The translations under genes were made by a program, and so were the position numbers. The notes beneath the pieces are model-generated. The model was not told the DNA's origin, did no database searches, and saw nothing but the letters and a program-made list of their open reading frames with translations. Below are positions 33,758-42,003 of a stretch of DNA of 64,000 nt, one piece after another. How positions within the stretch are numbered: the first letter of the stretch is position 1; each line of letters opens with the position of its first letter. The stretch lies in assembly GCF_001514235.1 (NCBI RefSeq), contig NZ_KQ948930.1, positions 342,522-406,521 of the forward strand, in the 5' to 3' direction. This DNA comes from Streptomyces caeruleatus. GTDB taxonomy: Bacteria > Actinomycetota > Actinomycetes > Streptomycetales > Streptomycetaceae.

Positions 33758-33806
33758 GTGCGTCGTCTTTGCCTTCACCCGGTACGGCGCGTCTCGTCGG
33801 GGGCCT
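33758..33806 (-). promoter_or_regulatory. Guanidine-III (mini ykkC-III) riboswitch
   Basis: On the minus strand, 35 nt upstream of sugE, the RNA reads CCCGACGAG, then GCGCCGUACCGGG, then AAAGACGACGC. This matches the guanidine-III aptamer layout from memory (P1 with ACGAG loop, GCGCCGUACC block, AAGACGGCGC 3' strand of the pseudoknot). P1 is preserved with different bases (CCCG/CGGG). The pseudoknot helix has one mismatch (ACGACGC where ACGGCGC is expected). The position in front of a guanidinium exporter gene is the canonical one. Confidence 0.75.
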
Positions 33807-33827
33807 TCAAAGCTAGTAAAGAAACGA

Positions 33828-33863
33828 GGAAGGGGCTGGTGACAAAAGCCACCAGCCCCTTCC
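33828..33863 (-). terminator. Terminator after GroES-like gene
   Basis: Perfect 14-bp stem: GGAAGGGGCTGGTG at 33828-33841 and its complement at 33850-33863, 8-nt loop rich in A. It starts 22 nt past the GroES-like stop and just before the sugE leader, separating the two transcripts. Confidence 0.85.
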
Positions 33864-33884
33864 GACCGTCGATCCAGAGGTAGC

Positions 33885-34241
33885 TCAGAGATAGAGCCCC
33901 GTCGAGTCCTCGGACCCCTCGAACCGGTCCGCGGCCACGGCGTGCAGGTCGCGCTCGCGCATGAGCACGTACGCGACGCCGCGCACCTCGACCTCGGCGC
34001 GGTCCTCCGGGTCGTACAGGACCCGGTCGCCGGTCTCCACGGTCCGTACGTTCTGCCCCACCGCGACGACCTCGGCCCAGGCCAGCCGGCGGCCCACGGC
34101 CGCGGTGGCGGGGATGAGGATGCCGCCACCGGAACGCCGCTCACCCTCGCTGGTGTCCTGCCGCACGAGTACACGGTCGTGCAGCATCCGGATGGGCAGC
34201 TTGTCGTGCTGGCTGCTGTGCTCGTTTCTGTTGGCGCTCAC
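33885..34241 (-). CDS. GroES-like co-chaperone protein
   Basis: 118 aa from GTG 34241 (AGGTAGG about 10 nt upstream). GroES/Cpn10 beta-barrel pattern: PIRMLHDRVLVRQDTSEGERRSGGGILIP (in parts), AWAEVVAVGQNV, TVETGDRVLYDPEDRAEVEV and YVLMRERDLHAV. It is longer at both ends than the canonical 102-aa GroES and the mobile loop differs (ERRSGGGILIP), so it is a GroES paralogue and probably not the main groES. Terminated at 33828-33863. Confidence 0.85.
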   Translation of the reverse strand: MSANRNEHSSQHDKLPIRMLHDRVLVRQDTSEGERRSGGGILIPATAAVGRRLAWAEVVAVGQNVRTVETGDRVLYDPEDRAEVEVRGVAYVLMRERDLHAVAADRFEGSEDSTGLYL

Positions 34242-34296
34242 GCCTTTGAACCTACCTGCCTTTGCCGCCCGGGTCCGCCGCCGGGTCCGCCGTCGT

Positions 34297-34626
34297 TCAG
34301 CCCCTGCGGCGCCGGGTGCCGAGGGCCAGCAGGCCCACGAGACCGACGGCGACGAGGGCCACGGGCACGATCCGCTCCAGCCGGGGCGCGCCCTCCTCGT
34401 CGGTGAACTTGGCCCGCACATCGCTCACGGCCCGGTTGACCCCGACGTAGGCCCGTCCGAGCGTGTGGTCGATGTTCGAGACGACCTTGGCCTTGGCGTC
34501 GCCGACGATCGTCTTCGGGTGCACACGCACCCCGATCTCGTCGAGCGTCTCGGCCAGCGTTGCGCGACGGGCCTTGATGTCCGCCTCGATCTGCGCCGGG
34601 GTTCTGGTGTCCGACGTGTCCGCCAC
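34297..34626 (-). CDS. DUF3618 membrane protein
   Basis: 109 aa. DUF3618 signature at the N-terminus: RTPAQIEADIKARRATLAET, LDEIGVRVHPKTIVGDAKAK. One C-terminal membrane helix (IVPVALVAVGLVGLLALG) followed by RRRRG. Member of a small actinobacterial family of unknown role. Divergent from bcp. Confidence 0.9.
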   Translation of the reverse strand: MADTSDTRTPAQIEADIKARRATLAETLDEIGVRVHPKTIVGDAKAKVVSNIDHTLGRAYVGVNRAVSDVRAKFTDEEGAPRLERIVPVALVAVGLVGLLALGTRRRRG

Positions 34627-34721
34627 GGTTCGGCCTCCGAAGTGAAGCTGATGCTGTTTCCGGACAGTCTGTCAGCTCCACGCCGGACCGCACTGTCAGG
34701 CTCCCCGGTTACGCTGGTTCG

Positions 34722-35189
34722 ATGAGCGAGCGACTCCAGCCGGGGGACGTGGCCCCCGCCTTCACCCTGCCCGACGCCGACGGCAACGTGGTGTCCCTGT
34801 CGGACCACAAGGGCCGCAAGGTCATCGTGTACTTCTACCCGGCGGCCCTGACGCCCGGCTGCACCAAGCAGGCCTGCGACTTCACGGACAACCTGGAGCT
34901 GCTGGCCGGCGCGGGGTACGACGTCATCGGCGTCTCCCCCGACAAGCCGGAGAAGCTCGCCAAGTTCCGCGAGCAGGAGTCCCTGAAGGTCACACTGCTC
35001 GCCGACCCGGAGAAGACGGTCACCGAGGCCTACGGCGCCTACGGCGAGAAGAAGAACTACGGCAAGACCTACCTGGGCGTCATCCGCTCCACGATCGTCG
35101 TGGACGAGGAGGGCAAGGTCGAGCGGGCGCTGTACAACGTGCGGGCGACCGGCCACGTGGCGAAGATCATCAAGGATCTGGGCATCTGA
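34722..35189 (+). CDS. bcp: Thioredoxin-dependent peroxiredoxin (Bcp type)
   Basis: 155 aa. Peroxidatic Cys47 in TPGCTKQ and resolving Cys52 in ACDF, the Bcp/PrxQ spacing. Also VIVYFYPAALTPG and SPDKPEKLAKFREQ. Reduces H2O2 and organic peroxides in the cytoplasm. Length normal. Followed by a hairpin terminator and then a tRNA gene. Confidence 0.95.
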   Translation: MSERLQPGDVAPAFTLPDADGNVVSLSDHKGRKVIVYFYPAALTPGCTKQACDFTDNLELLAGAGYDVIGVSPDKPEKLAKFREQESLKVTLLADPEKTVTEAYGAYGEKKNYGKTYLGVIRSTIVVDEEGKVERALYNVRATGHVAKIIKDLGI

Positions 35190-35196
35190 CCACCCG

Positions 35197-35220
35197 GCCC
35201 GGCCAGTAGCATGGCCGGGC
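35197..35220 (+). terminator. Terminator after bcp
   Basis: Perfect 8-bp stem GCCCGGCC/GGCCGGGC with an 8-nt loop, 8 nt after the stop and 8 nt before tRNA-Leu. Confidence 0.7.
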
Positions 35221-35228
35221 AAGGTCAC

Positions 35229-35315
35229 GCGGCCGTGGTGGAATTGGCAGTCACGCTGGGTTTAGGTCCCAGTGGGGTAACACCCGTGAGGGTTCGAGTC
35301 CCTCCGGCCGCACCA
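35229..35315 (+). tRNA. tRNA-Leu (anticodon UAG)
   Basis: 87 nt with encoded CCA. Acceptor arms GCGGCCG and CGGCCGC; anticodon stem CTGGG/CCCAG around loop TTTAGGT, giving anticodon TAG; long class II variable arm (GGGGTAACACCCGTG region); T arm GGTTCGAGTCC. Reads CUA and, by wobble, other CUN codons. No integrated element is visible at its 3' end. Confidence 0.95.
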
Positions 35316-35323
35316 CTTACTGC

Positions 35324-35929
35324 TCACTGAGCGAGCAGTTCCCGTACGACCGGCACGAGCGCCCGGAACGCCTTGCCCCGGTGGCTGATGGCGTTCTTCT
35401 CCTCGGCGCTCAGCTCGGCACAGGTCCGGCTCTCCCCCTCCGGCTGCAGGATCGGGTCGTACCCGAACCCGTTGGTACCGACGGGCGCATGCCGCAAGGT
35501 GCCCTTGAGCTGCCCCTCGACCACCCGCTCCGTACCGTCCGGCAGGGCCAGCGCGGCGGCGCACGCGAAGTGGGCGCCACGGTGGACGTCATCGATGTCG
35601 CCCAGCTGGGCGAGCAGCAGCTCCAGGTTCGCCTTGTCGTCCCCGTGCCGCCCGGCCCAGCGGGCGGAGAAGATCCCGGGGGCGCCGTTCAGCACGTCGA
35701 CGCACAGCCCCGAGTCGTCGGCGACGGCGGGCAGCCCGGTCGCCTGTGCCAGGGCGTGCGCCTTGAGCAACGCGTTCTCGGCGAAGGTGACGCCGGTTTC
35801 CTTGACGTCGGGGATCTCCGGGTAGGCGTCCGTGCCGACGAGGTCGTGATCGAGACCAGCGTCGGCGAGGATCGCGCGGAGCTCGGTGATCTTCCCGGCG
35901 TTACGGGTGGCGAGGATGAGACGAGTCAT
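35324..35929 (-). CDS. rdgB: RdgB/HAM1 non-canonical purine NTP pyrophosphatase
   Basis: 201 aa from ATG 35929. Conserved blocks: LILATRNAGKITELRAIL, PEIPDVKETGVTFAENALLKA, VADDSGLCVDVLNGAPGIFS and SARWAG, then GTNGFGYDPI and the final SHRGKAFRAL. Hydrolyses ITP, dITP and XTP to monophosphates, keeping them out of nucleic acids. The nearby rph and rdgB order is common in bacteria. Confidence 0.95.
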   Translation of the reverse strand: MTRLILATRNAGKITELRAILADAGLDHDLVGTDAYPEIPDVKETGVTFAENALLKAHALAQATGLPAVADDSGLCVDVLNGAPGIFSARWAGRHGDDKANLELLLAQLGDIDDVHRGAHFACAAALALPDGTERVVEGQLKGTLRHAPVGTNGFGYDPILQPEGESRTCAELSAEEKNAISHRGKAFRALVPVVRELLAQ

Positions 35930-35961
35930 GGCCCCAGTATCCCGGGGCGCCGAAGGCGCCC

Positions 35962-36017
35962 CCCAGGGGCGCGGGGCTGTATCGATATGCGGCTCCGCCG
36001 CGGGGCGCGACCAGCCA
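35962..36017. repeat. Interspersed repeat, copy 2 (inverted)
   Basis: Reverse complement of the element at 20392-20459: GTATCGATATGCGGCTCCGC and GGGCGCGACCAGCC are shared. On its left is a GGCGCCGAAGGCGCC hairpin (about 35945-35959). The element lies between the lipoprotein gene (-) and rdgB (-). Confidence 0.8.
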
Positions 36018-36058
36018 CAACGAACCCGCAGCCGCCCGTCCACCCAGCCACGCAGACG

Positions 36059-36463
36059 CTACGGCGTACAAACCTTGGTCAGCTCACCCGCCGCATCCGT
36101 AACAGGGCTGATGTCCGGCGTCTCGTCACCGTTCTTCACCGCGTCACGGACATTGGTGACGGCCGTCTGCAGATCGTCCACGGCCTTGTTGACGTCCGCG
36201 TCGTCCGTCTTGTCGCCGATCTTGTCGAGGTTCTTGTCGATGGAGGTCAACGACTCCTCCAACTGCGTCGGATCGTTCGCGGCGCTCTCCACGGCCTGCT
36301 GGAGTTCCGTGACGCTGTCGGCGATGGCGTCGGCGGTCTGGACGCAGTCCATCGCCTTGCTGACGGCGTCACAGCCGGTGGTCAGCCCGGCCGTCAGTCC
36401 GACCGCCGCAATGGCTGCGGCGACTGTGGCGATACGGCTCCGGCGGCGTCGGCTCGTGGCCAT
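36059..36463 (-). CDS. Putative lipoprotein
   Basis: 134 aa, GGGAGGGAA upstream. Very basic N-terminus (RRRRSR), hydrophobic IATVAAAIAAVGLTAGL and lipobox LTTGC (Cys31). The mature part is acidic and helical (SVTELQQAVESAA, LTSIDKNLDKIGDKTDDADV) and ends LTKVCTP. No family recognised. Surface-exposed, function unknown. Confidence 0.75.
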   Translation of the reverse strand: MATSRRRRSRIATVAAAIAAVGLTAGLTTGCDAVSKAMDCVQTADAIADSVTELQQAVESAANDPTQLEESLTSIDKNLDKIGDKTDDADVNKAVDDLQTAVTNVRDAVKNGDETPDISPVTDAAGELTKVCTP

Positions 36464-36614
36464 GGTTGACGTTCCCTCCCTGCTCCCAGGCCTCGCAGGG
36501 CCCCCGTTTGGTCACTGGCCGGGCGTACAGCGGTGTGCCGTACGCCCGTACCCGTAATGACGCCACGCGGGGCCGCTCGGTTGCCCGGAGCTGCGGCTCT
36601 TCTTGGTGCGCCCT

Positions 36615-37367
36615 TTACTTTTCGAGGACGGTATCAAGTGCCTTGCGCTGGAGTTCCGCCAGCTCCCCGCAGCCGGAAACGGCAAGGTCCAGCAGGGCGT
36701 TGAGCTCCTCGCGGGCGAAGGGCTCGGCCTCGGCGGTGCCCTGGACCTCGACGAAGCGGCCGTCGCCGGTGCAGACGACGTTCATGTCGGTGTCGGCCCT
36801 CACGTCCTCCTCGTAGCAGAGGTCGAGGAGCGGGACGCCGCCGACGATGCCGACCGAGACGGCGCTTACGGTGCCGGTGAGCGGCTTGCGGCCGGCCTTG
36901 ATCAGCTTCTTGCCCTGCGCCCAGGCGACGGCGTCCGCCAACGCCACGTACGCGCCGGTGATGGCCGCCGTACGCGTGCCGCCGTCGGCCTGGAGGACGT
37001 CGCAGTCGAGGACGATCATGTTCTCGCCGAGCGCCTTGTAGTCGATGACCGCGCGCAGGGAGCGGCCGATGAGGCGGCTGATCTCGTGCGTACGGCCGCC
37101 GATCTTGCCGCGTACGGACTCGCGGTCGCCGCGGGTGTTGGTGGCGCGGGGCAGCATGGCGTACTCCGCGGTGACCCAGCCCTCGCCGCTGCCCTTGCGC
37201 CAGCGCGGGACGCCTTCAGTGAACGATGCGGTGCACAGGACCTTCGTGTCGCCGAAGGAGACGAGGACGGAGCCCTCCGCGTGCTTGCTCCAGGCGCGTT
37301 CGATGGTGACCGGGCGGAGCTGTCCGGGGGTGCGGCCGTCGATTCGGGGGACTGAGGTAGCTGCCAT
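36615..37367 (-). CDS. rph: RNase PH
   Basis: 250 aa. Blocks: [29 protein letters not shown] (in parts), [67 protein letters not shown] and [19 protein letters not shown]. Phosphorolytic 3' trimming of tRNA precursors. Ribosome site weak. Length normal. Confidence 0.96.
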   Translation of the reverse strand: MAATSVPRIDGRTPGQLRPVTIERAWSKHAEGSVLVSFGDTKVLCTASFTEGVPRWRKGSGEGWVTAEYAMLPRATNTRGDRESVRGKIGGRTHEISRLIGRSLRAVIDYKALGENMIVLDCDVLQADGGTRTAAITGAYVALADAVAWAQGKKLIKAGRKPLTGTVSAVSVGIVGGVPLLDLCYEEDVRADTDMNVVCTGDGRFVEVQGTAEAEPFAREELNALLDLAVSGCGELAELQRKALDTVLEK

Positions 37368-37394
37368 GGCGCTGAGCCTAGCCCCCCACGGGGA

Positions 37395-37424
37395 AGGGCC
37401 CCTCCCGTGGTGGGAAGGGGCCCT
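37395..37424 (-). terminator. Terminator after nagF
   Basis: AGGGCCCCT and AGGGGCCCT arms around a short loop with an extra CCC/GGG extension, between the nagF stop (37480) and the rph start. Confidence 0.65.
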
Positions 37425-37479
37425 CAGGTGTGCGGCCGGGAGTCCCTCAGGGGCTGAACCCCGGGACGATGCCCGCGCT

Positions 37480-37713
37480 TCACATCATGTCTTCGATCTC
37501 CGCCGCGATCGGGTCGGCGTCGGTGCCGATGACGACCTGGATGGCGGTGCCCATCTTCACGACGCCGTGGGCGCCGGCGGCCTTGAGGGCGGTCTCGTTG
37601 ACCAGGGCGGGGTCGCTGACCTCGGTGCGGAGCCGGGTGATGCAGCCCTCGATCTCCTCGATGTTGTCGATGCCGCCGAGCCCGGCGACGATCTTCTCAG
37701 CCTTGCTGGCCAT
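37480..37713 (-). CDS. nagF: GlcNAc PTS EIIB component
   Basis: 77 aa from ATG 37713 with GAGG upstream. A single EIIB domain with the phosphorylated Cys24 in [10 protein letters not shown], preceded by [16 protein letters not shown] and followed by [17 protein letters not shown]. Streptomyces splits the GlcNAc EIIB (NagF) from EIIC (NagE), as here. Accepts phosphate from EIIA and passes it to sugar entering through NagE2. Shares a dre-containing intergenic region with the divergent nagE1 remnant. Confidence 0.93.
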   Translation of the reverse strand: MASKAEKIVAGLGGIDNIEEIEGCITRLRTEVSDPALVNETALKAAGAHGVVKMGTAIQVVIGTDADPIAAEIEDMM

Positions 37714-37804
37714 TTCGGTCTCCTCACGCACTGTTGGCTCAACTGTACGAGCGGTTGCGTGGTGCGTACCGAAGGATGACGTCACAGCAACCCAATCGTC
37801 GGTA

Positions 37805-37820
37805 ACTGGTCTACACCACC
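37805..37820. promoter_or_regulatory. dre site (DasR operator) between nagF and nagE1
   Basis: ACTGGTCTACACCACC, 15 of 16 positions matching the DasR-responsive element ACTGGTCTAcACCAcT type. It is 92 nt upstream of nagF and 21 nt before the nagE1 start. DasR represses GlcNAc uptake genes until GlcN-6-P accumulates. Confidence 0.85.
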
Positions 37821-37840
37821 TGACAGGCGGTCGCCAACCC

Positions 37841-39128
37841 ATGAGTGCCGAGACCGAGACCTCCCCCGCCCGCCGGCGGTGGCAGGCCGCGTTCCAGGGG
37901 CTGCAGAAGATGGGCCGCAGCCTCCAGCTCCCGATCGCCGTCCTGCCGGCCGCGGGCATCCTCAACCGCCTCGGCCAGCCGGACGTGTTCGGGGCGGACG
38001 GCCTGGCTGGGACAACGTCTCGAAGGTGATGGACGGCGCGGGCGGCGGACTCCTCGACAGCTCGCTCGGACTGCCGTTGCTGTTCTGCGTAGGCGTGGCC
38101 ATCGGCATGGCGAAGAAGGCGGACGGCTCGACGGCGCTGGCGGCGGTGACGGGGTTTCTCGTCTACTACAGCGTGCTTCAGGAGTTCCCGGAGGACTGCC
38201 CGCCCGGGACGAGGGAGATCGTTCCCCTAGGGTGCGCCGCGACCGACGTGACAGGGGTGGAGTACGAGTACCAGAACCCGGGCGTCTTCGGCGGCATCGT
38301 CATCGGTCTGCTGGCGGCCTTCTTCTGGCAGCGCTACCACCGCACGAAGCTGGTGGACTGGCTCGGCTTCTTCAACGGGCGGCGGCTCGTCCCGATCATC
38401 ATGGCGTTCGTGGCGATCGTGTTCGCGGTGCTGTGCCTGTGGGTCTGGCCGCCGATCGGTGACGCGCTGGAGAGCTTCAGCGACTGGATGCGGGACCTGG
38501 GCGCCTGGGGCGCGGGCGTGTTGGGGTCGCGAACCGCGCGCTGCTGGTGATCGGGCTGCACCAGTTCCTGAACGTGCCCATCTGGTTCCAGTTCGGCAGC
38601 TACACCACACCCGACGGCGAGGTCGTGCACGGCGACATCAACATGTTCCTCCAGGGCGACCCGAACGCCGGCCTGTTCACCACGGGCTTCTTCCCGATCA
38701 TGATGTTCGCGCTGCCGGCCGCGGCCCTCGCCATCACGCACTGCGCCAAGCCGCACCGCCGCAAGGAGATCGCCGGTCTGATGACGTCGGTGGCGCTGAC
38801 GTCGTTCGTCACGGGCATCACGGAACCGATCGAGTACTCGTTCATGTTCATCGCCCCGCTGCTGTACGTGGTGCACGCCCTGCTGACGGGTGTGTCCATG
38901 GCGGTGACCTGGGGGCTGGGGGTCCACGACGGGTTCAGCTTCTCGGCCGGCCTGATCGACTACATCATCAACTGGCAGCTGGCCACGAGACCCTGGGCGA
39001 TCATTCCGATCGGCCTCTGCTTCGCCGTCGTGTACTACGCGATCTTCCGTTTCGCGATCACGAAGTTCGATCTCAGAACTCCGGGCAGGGAACCGGAGGA
39101 AGAGGTCGAGGACGTCACGAAGAGCTGA
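37841..39128 (+). pseudogene. nagE1: GlcNAc PTS EIIC (NagE1-like), two frameshifts
   Basis: Starts ATG 37841 (SAETETSPARRRWQAAFQGL). Frame 1 reads to GADGL at about 38004, where one G is missing; frame 2 continues WDNVSKVMDGAGGGLLDSS to WGAGV at about 38520, where one base is missing again; frame 3 continues NRALLVIGLHQFLNVPIWF to DVTKS at 39128. Restoring one base at each point gives a full EIIC of about 430 aa with the ITEPIEYSF motif. All other conserved residues look intact, so either the decay is very recent or these are two assembly errors. In S. coelicolor NagE1 is dispensable beside NagE2. Confidence 0.8.
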
Positions 39129-39223
39129 CCAGAGGTCCACGGATCAGGCACGGATCAGGCACTGCGCGTAGCACTCCGGTTGCGGGTTTCACGGGTTCCT
39201 TATATCGCCCCCACCGTGCTACA

Positions 39224-39256
39224 ACAGGTCTACACCACTCAGTGGTGTAGACCAGA
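39224..39256. promoter_or_regulatory. Paired dre sites upstream of nagE2
   Basis: ACAGGTCTACACCACT at 39224-39239 and AGTGGTGTAGACCAGA at 39241-39256, the second being the same site in reverse. Each has one mismatch to ACTGGTCTACACCACT. They are separated by one base and together form a large inverted repeat 82 nt before the nagE2 start, on the DNA just after a TATATC stretch. Confidence 0.88.
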
Positions 39257-39337
39257 CGCCGCCGTCTCCTTCTGTCCCCGGGCGGCGCCATGCCCTCTTC
39301 CCCAGCCTAAGGCCGGGGGGACCCCCTGGAGGAAGTT

Positions 39338-40603
<1,266 letters not shown>

Positions 40604-40625
40604 GCCGGGCGGCCCACGAACAACG

Positions 40626-40664
40626 GCGAAGGCCCCGGAACCGGGAAGGTTCCGGGGCCTTCGC
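40626..40664 (+). terminator. Terminator after nagE2
   Basis: Perfect 17-bp stem starting GCGAAGGCCCCGGAACC, 5-nt loop GGGAA, 22 nt after the stop. Confidence 0.92.
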
Positions 40665-40737
40665 GCACATACGGGCCTGAACCCCGTACGGGCTGTTCCA
40701 CCACGGTCCGGCTCTCGACCGGACTGATCCCGACCGG

Positions 40738-41490
40738 CTAGATCTCGTACGTCTGCCTGGGCGCAGCCAGCGCCACCGGGCCGTCGTAGACCTCGCGCGC
40801 GTCGGCCAGGTTGACCTCGGGGTCGGTCCACGGCGGGATGTGGGTGAGGACCATGCGCCGGGCGCCCGCGCGGGCCGCGGTCTGACCTGCCTCACGGCCG
40901 TTGAGGTGCAGGTCGGGGATGTTCTCCTTGCCGTGCGTGAAGGCGGCCTCGCACAGGAACAGGTCGGCGTCACGGGCGAGTTCGTCCAGGGCCGTGCTGA
41001 TGCCCGTGTCACCGGAGTAGGTCAGGATCTTCCCGGCGTGCTCGATCCGGATGCCGTACGCCTCCACCGGGTGGGCCACGCGTTCCGTGTGCACCGTGAA
41101 CGGGCCGATCTCGAAGGTGGACGGCTTGACCGTGTGGAAGTCGAAGACCTCGCTCATGGACGAGGCGGTGGGGGTGTCGGCGTAGGCGGTGGTCAGGCGC
41201 TGTTCCGTGCCCTCGGGTCCGTAGACCGGGATCGGGTCGCAGCGGCCGCCGTCGTGCCGGTAGTAGCGCGCGACGAAATACGCGCACATGTCGATGCAGT
41301 GGTCGGCGTGCAGATGGCTGAGGAAGATCGCGTCAAGGTCGTAGAGACCGCAGTGGCGCTGCAGCTCGCCCAGGGCGCCGTTGCCCATGTCGAGAAGCAG
41401 CCGGAAGCCGTCGGCCTCGACGAGGTAGCTCGAGCAGGCCGATTCCGCGGACGGGAACGACCCCGAGCAGCCGACGACGGTGAGCTTCAT
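40738..41490 (-). CDS. MBL-fold metallo-hydrolase
   Basis: 250 aa from ATG 41490 (GGAGG upstream). Metallo-beta-lactamase fold with HLHADHCID (ligands His and Asp), a further His near VAHPVEAYGI, an acidic ligand in YSGDTGISTALDELA and a final His in VLTHIPPWTDP. The SHLHADH and SGDT-P order is that of RNase Z-like phosphodiesterases. Substrate could be cyclic nucleotides or RNA; not determined. Confidence 0.9.
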   Translation of the reverse strand: MKLTVVGCSGSFPSAESACSSYLVEADGFRLLLDMGNGALGELQRHCGLYDLDAIFLSHLHADHCIDMCAYFVARYYRHDGGRCDPIPVYGPEGTEQRLTTAYADTPTASSMSEVFDFHTVKPSTFEIGPFTVHTERVAHPVEAYGIRIEHAGKILTYSGDTGISTALDELARDADLFLCEAAFTHGKENIPDLHLNGREAGQTAARAGARRMVLTHIPPWTDPEVNLADAREVYDGPVALAAPRQTYEI

Positions 41491-41645
41491 GAAACAGAAA
41501 CCTCCGCTGGCGGGAAATCCAGAAGATCGGGGACAGGGGCGTCGGGGGTCGTGCGGTTCGTCGAGCGTAAGGCGCAAAACCTCCGGTCGCTCCTCCGCCA
41601 AGGGCTGTTGTGGGCGAACTCACCTGTGCGGCGCTGCCATACGGG

Positions 41646-41880
41646 TTACCTGGGGTTCAGGTGTTCGGCCATGATCCGAGGGCGCATCGCCATTGCTGCG
41701 GCCACGGTGCCGCCCAGCCGGGCCGCCACGGTCCTGGAGCCCTTGGCGTGCCTGATCAGGGCGCTTGTACACGTGTGCTTCAGAGCGTGGAGCCGAGTGC
41801 CCGTCCTGCTTCGCCGGGTACGCCTTCAGGTGAGCGGCAACGACGGGACGTGGGCAAGCTTGCCCTTCTGCTGGGCCTTC
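41646..41880 (-). pseudogene. Tyrosine-recombinase (integrase) C-terminal remnant
   Basis: On the minus strand one frame (41795 to TAA at 41646) reads RLHALKHTCTSALIRHAKGS and then RTVAARLGGTVAAAMA, matching the integrase H-x-L-R-H...LGH box with the catalytic R as K and the LGH His as Gly. A second frame just upstream (about 41880-41810) reads RPVVAAHLKAYPAKQDG, the segment that normally precedes it. So the gene is frameshifted and truncated. The 513-nt gap 41491-42003 holds no other gene that I can see. Confidence 0.6.
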
Positions 41881-42003
41881 CTGGCGCCACGGGGCCAGAC
41901 CGTTCACCCTGTCCAGTCCCGAACGTCGATCTTCACTCAGGGAGTGGCGGCGACGCTCGTGCGCTCAGCGGCGTTGCAGCGACCATTACTCCCGGTACCG
42001 CAG

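Noticed and set aside
35229-35315. tRNA-Leu as the attachment site of an integrated element
   Set aside because: Downstream genes (rdgB, rph, nag genes) are core; no integrase or duplicated tRNA end seen near it.
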